The translations under genes and the position numbers were made by a program. Under the pieces are notes generated by a model. It saw only the letters and a program-made list of their open reading frames with translations, had not been told where the DNA came from and did no database searches. DNA of 64,000 nucleotides. Source: Actinomycetota bacterium (GTDB taxonomy: Bacteria > Actinomycetota > Acidimicrobiia > IMCC26256 > PALSA-555). This document shows, in pieces, positions 61,975-64,000 of this stretch. The stretch lies in the NCBI GenBank assembly GCA_016870355.1, contig VGBR01000013.1, forward strand, positions 17,754 to 81,753, read 5' to 3'. Each line of letters starts with the position of its first letter. The stretch's first letter is position 1.

Positions 61975-61997
61975 TAGGGTCGGTGCGGGCTAGGAGG
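61975..61997 (+). promoter_or_regulatory. Promoter -10 (TAGGGT) and ribosome-binding site that fix a TTG start
   Basis: TAGGGT at 61975-61980 is a likely -10 box, centred in an imperfect inverted repeat (AGCCCCGCACC / GGTGCGGGCT). AGGAGG at 61992-61997 is six bases before TTG 62004, which makes that TTG, rather than the later GTG at 62016, the best start of the lipoprotein gene. Confidence 0.6.
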
Positions 61998-62003
61998 TCT
62001 GGA

Positions 62004-62867
62004 TTGCGGAGGGGTGTGCGGAGAGTCCGCGCTCGGGTGGGTGGCCTCGCGACGCGAACACGCGTCCTCGGGATCGTCGCGCTCGCGCTCGCCACTACCG
62101 CGTGCCTCCCGCCGCCACCCCCCACCCCACCGCCGCCCACGCCGCCGACCGCGGGCGCGGTCACGATCATGGGGCCGAGCGAGCTCACGGCCCAGCAGAT
62201 CGCCGACTACGTCTGCGAGGTCGACCGCTGCACCCCCAAGAGCACCGGTGGCACCTGGAAGCCGGAGATCACCCCCATTGAGATGGCGCAGCTCTTCATC
62301 GACGAGGGCAATGCGGTCGGGGTGCGGGGCGACATCGCGTTCTGCCAGTCGGTGCTCGAGACCGGCTGGTTCTCGTGGCCGTCGTCGCCGTGGTCCGAGA
62401 CCCCAGCGGCCGACAACGGCTCGTGGCCCGGATATGTGCAGGCGCTCGACCACAACTACGCCGGGATCGGCGCCTTCGGGGGCAGCACCCGCTACATGCG
62501 CAAGCCGACGCCGTGGCAGGGCGTGAGGGCCCACCTCCAGCACCTCCGGAACTACGCCGACAACACCTCGCTCCACAGCAACCTGGGCAACCCCTTCGAG
62601 TCACGTCTCATGTACGGCCCCGCCGAGTTCGACACCTTCGTCTACAAGGGCCAAGCCCCCACCTGGATCCAGCTCAACGGTAAGTGGGCCGTGCCCGGCA
62701 CCACGTACGGGCAGAACATCCTTCGGATCTGCAGCGAGATGCGTGCCTTCAATGGCTTGCCGAGACTCCCTGACGCGCTCGACTCGAGCGGCGTGTCGTC
62801 GCTGGATGCCACCACCGTCGAGGACCAACACCACGAGCTGCTCGCGGAGACGACCGACCGGAATTAG
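62004..62867 (+). CDS. Lipoprotein with glucosaminidase-like (lysozyme-fold) domain
   Basis: A 287-residue exported protein. The signal sequence VLGIVALALATTAC ends in a plausible lipobox Cys, followed by a proline linker (PPPPPTPPPPTPPT). The domain beginning near residue 50 has IEMAQLFIDEGNAVGVRGD with AFCQSVLETGWF and NNYAGIGAF-like NYAGIGAFGGSTRY plus WQGVRAHLQHLRNYA. These match bacterial endo-beta-N-acetylglucosaminidase (Bax/FlgJ-like) relatives, with the Glu of LETGW as likely acid. It would cut peptidoglycan outside the membrane. TTG start supported by AGGAGG. Confidence 0.85.
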   Translation: MRRGVRRVRARVGGLATRTRVLGIVALALATTACLPPPPPTPPPPTPPTAGAVTIMGPSELTAQQIADYVCEVDRCTPKSTGGTWKPEITPIEMAQLFIDEGNAVGVRGDIAFCQSVLETGWFSWPSSPWSETPAADNGSWPGYVQALDHNYAGIGAFGGSTRYMRKPTPWQGVRAHLQHLRNYADNTSLHSNLGNPFESRLMYGPAEFDTFVYKGQAPTWIQLNGKWAVPGTTYGQNILRICSEMRAFNGLPRLPDALDSSGVSSLDATTVEDQHHELLAETTDRN

Positions 62868-62957
62868 GCCGCGAGGGCTCGATCGGCGAGCCGCTCGGCG
62901 TCGATCACCGTGTTGCAGGTGACCGCAGCGACGCGACCAGTCCGCTGCACGATGACG
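62864..62957 (-). pseudogene. Short C-terminal remnant, unidentified exported-type protein
   Basis: On the minus strand about 30 codons end in TAA at 62864-62866 and read LVIVQRTGRVAAVTCNTVID, then AERLADRALAA. The text resembles the last strand and helix of an actinobacterial lipoprotein/sensor domain but is too short to name. It meets the plus-strand cupin remnant head-on at about 62957. Both have their C-termini and lack their N-termini. Confidence is low. Confidence 0.35.
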
Positions 62958-62958
62958 A

Positions 62959-63201
62959 GGGCAGACGTACGACTATGTGAACCGGTCCGGCTCGTTCCTG
63001 TACGAGCCCGCCGGTTCGATCCACACGCTCCAGTGCATCGAGGACAACACCCAGGTGTGGTTCCACATGTACGGGGCCAACCTCAACCTCGACGCGAACG
63101 GAAACATCGAGAGCGTCATCGACGGTGCGGGTTCACTGGCTGCGCATTGCATGCTCATCGAGGCGCAGGGTCTTCCGCGACCCAACGTGCTCGTCGACTG
63201 A
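62959..63201 (+). pseudogene. Cupin-like protein, C-terminal remnant
   Basis: About 80 codons end in TGA at 63199-63201. GQTYDYVNRSGSFLYEPAGS, IHTLQCIEDNTQVWF and LNLDANGNIESVIDG match the ChrR-like cupin / dihydroxyacetophenone-dioxygenase group. In frame, a TGA at 62953-62955 lies just before the similarity begins, so there is no natural start; GTG 62977 is internal to the fold. The first half of the barrel is missing. Confidence 0.65.
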
Positions 63202-63208
63202 ACCCTCG

Positions 63209-63450
63209 CTACGAGCGGTAGGCGTTCTGCAGCGCCGCAATCACTGCGTCGCTCCACTCTCGTGATGACGGCACGAGTGCGGTCATCGTCAGCGAGCCAT
63301 GGACGTGGCCGTCCCAGCACTTGGCCGTGACTGGCACGCCCGCGTCGGCGAGGCGCCGTGCGTACTGCTCGCCTTCGTCGCGGAGCGGATCGAACTCGGC
63401 GGTCATCACGACGGCCGAGCAGAACCGGGCCCGGTCCCTGGAACAGGTGG
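63209..63450 (-). pseudogene. Alpha/beta hydrolase (HSL/Abhydrolase_3 type), C-terminal remnant
   Basis: On the minus strand the last 75 or so residues of a hormone-sensitive-lipase-type esterase are clear: VVMTAEFDPLRDEGEQYARR with the catalytic Asp, WDGHVHGSLTMTALVPSSRE with the catalytic His, and DAVIAALQNAY. Upstream of about 63450 the frame carries unrelated, repetitive sequence, and the GDSAGG nucleophile region is absent. The product would be inactive. Confidence 0.75.
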
Positions 63451-63486
63451 GGCGCACCGGCGAGGCGATCGCCACCCTGATCGGTG

Positions 63487-64000
63487 TCATCGTCGAGTCC
63501 TGCGCGGACTCCAGAGCCTGGTGGAGACGCAGGAGTTGGCCGAAAGCGGCGGATAGCCGGCGCGGGTGACGGTGTTCAAGCAGAACGTCACACTCTGGCC
63601 GGCGGCCCGCCTGAGGGCGAGCCCCGGGGTGGCCCACCCGCTGGTGTTGGTCGTGGCCGTCTGGGACCTCGGCCTGGACCTGGCGACGATCCAACGCCCG
63701 GTCACCGTGGCGCCGTCGACCGGGGCACCCACGCCGTCGACGACCCGGATACGCGCGGTTGGGAACCACCAGCTGCCCCACTGGGCGGCGGTGATCGTCA
63801 GTTGGGCGACTGCGAGTTGCGGGGCGAGCACGGTGATGCCGAGGGCTTTGGTGGTGGTGGCGTCGGCGGCGTCGGTGACGCGGACGGTGAGGTTGGCGGT
63901 GCCCGTCGTGGTGGGGGTGCCGGTGATGGTGCCGGCGGAGTTGAGGGTGAGTCCGGCGGGCAGGGTGCCGGCGGCGAGCGACCAGGTGTAGGGGGTCGCG
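63487..64000 (-). CDS. Ig-like (putative Ig / He_PIG) repeat protein, cut by the window edge
   Basis: The minus-strand frame is open from the right edge to TGA at 63487-63489. It begins with an Ig-like domain: TWSLAAGTLPAGLTLNSAGT, then ITGTPTTTGTANLTVRVTDA. After ALGITVLAPQLAVAQLTI a second beta-rich module follows (VVDGVGAPVDGATVTGRW, then TTNTSGWATPGLALRRAAGQ). These are typical of large exported surface proteins. The last residues (STRLWSPRRTRR) may be junction-derived, so the true C-terminus could be missing. The N-terminus lies beyond 64000. Confidence 0.65.
   Translation of the reverse strand, partial: ATPYTWSLAAGTLPAGLTLNSAGTITGTPTTTGTANLTVRVTDAADATTTKALGITVLAPQLAVAQLTITAAQWGSWWFPTARIRVVDGVGAPVDGATVTGRWIVARSRPRSQTATTNTSGWATPGLALRRAAGQSVTFCLNTVTRAGYPPLSANSCVSTRLWSPRRTRR

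Overview
This is a G+C-rich window from an actinobacterium, most likely a member of Acidimicrobiia or a close relative. That placement is an inference from several signs: F420-type LLM oxidoreductase, DinB/mycothiol-type, MpaB, DUF1214 and guaB3 genes; many GTG/TTG starts; TANNNT -10 boxes 6-9 nt before start codons, which suggests leaderless mRNAs; and a uvrD/sucC/sucD/purN/purH/folD neighbourhood resembling the actinobacterial order. No rRNA, tRNA or CRISPR array was seen. Protein-coding genes fill almost the whole window and no gene-free stretch exceeds 300 bp.

Layout. 1-2300: a PhyH-type dioxygenase, then a zinc alcohol dehydrogenase cut off by an IS481-family element. 2.5-6.8 kb: an AhpE-like peroxiredoxin and a tightly overlapping minus-strand operon (NYN nuclease, alpha/beta hydrolase, DinB protein, cytochrome P450, double-hotdog thioesterase). 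6.8-11.6 kb: rhomboid protease, two crotonases, an LLM oxidoreductase, a dienelactone hydrolase and two gene remnants. 11.7-12.8 kb: a redoxin whose catalytic position is an in-frame TGA followed by a SECIS-like hairpin, a predicted selenoprotein. 12.8-17 kb: a class A PBP, two remnants, an SDR and a frameshifted HD-domain pseudogene. 17-23.2 kb: an amidohydrolase, three uncharacterised helical proteins, MpaB and an acyl-CoA synthetase. 23.2-31.3 kb: divergent 2-oxoacid dehydrogenase E2 (no lipoyl domain) and fused E1, then a GlpD / ADPS-like oxidase / FGGY kinase set. 31.5-35 kb: sulfotransferase, DUF1214, MOSC and others.

35.0-41.8 kb holds the most system-like accessory cluster: a CbxX/CfxQ-type AAA+ ATPase with a TerB-like N-terminus, a membrane-anchored binding-protein-like protein, a secreted substrate-binding/VWA protein with a full MIDAS, a membrane-hairpin coiled-coil protein and a PspA/IM30 protein. 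I read it as a candidate envelope-stress system. 41.8-61.9 kb is mostly housekeeping: mdh, a J-domain protein, icd, folD, purH, purN, tandem paralogous membrane proteins, sucD, sucC, a B12-binding protein, pcrA, dtd, class I aldolase, guaA and guaB3. 62-64 kb has a glucosaminidase-like lipoprotein, three gene remnants and an Ig-like repeat protein cut by the window edge.

Two non-coding themes recur. A palindrome GCAGGTANCCTGC lies just upstream of four unrelated genes, and two copies sit inside an 82-bp near-identical leader repeat. A family of hairpins with GGCACG/CGTGCC arms lies about 20 nt after stop codons. Several junctions join the broken halves of two unrelated genes, which means either real deletion scars or assembly joins.
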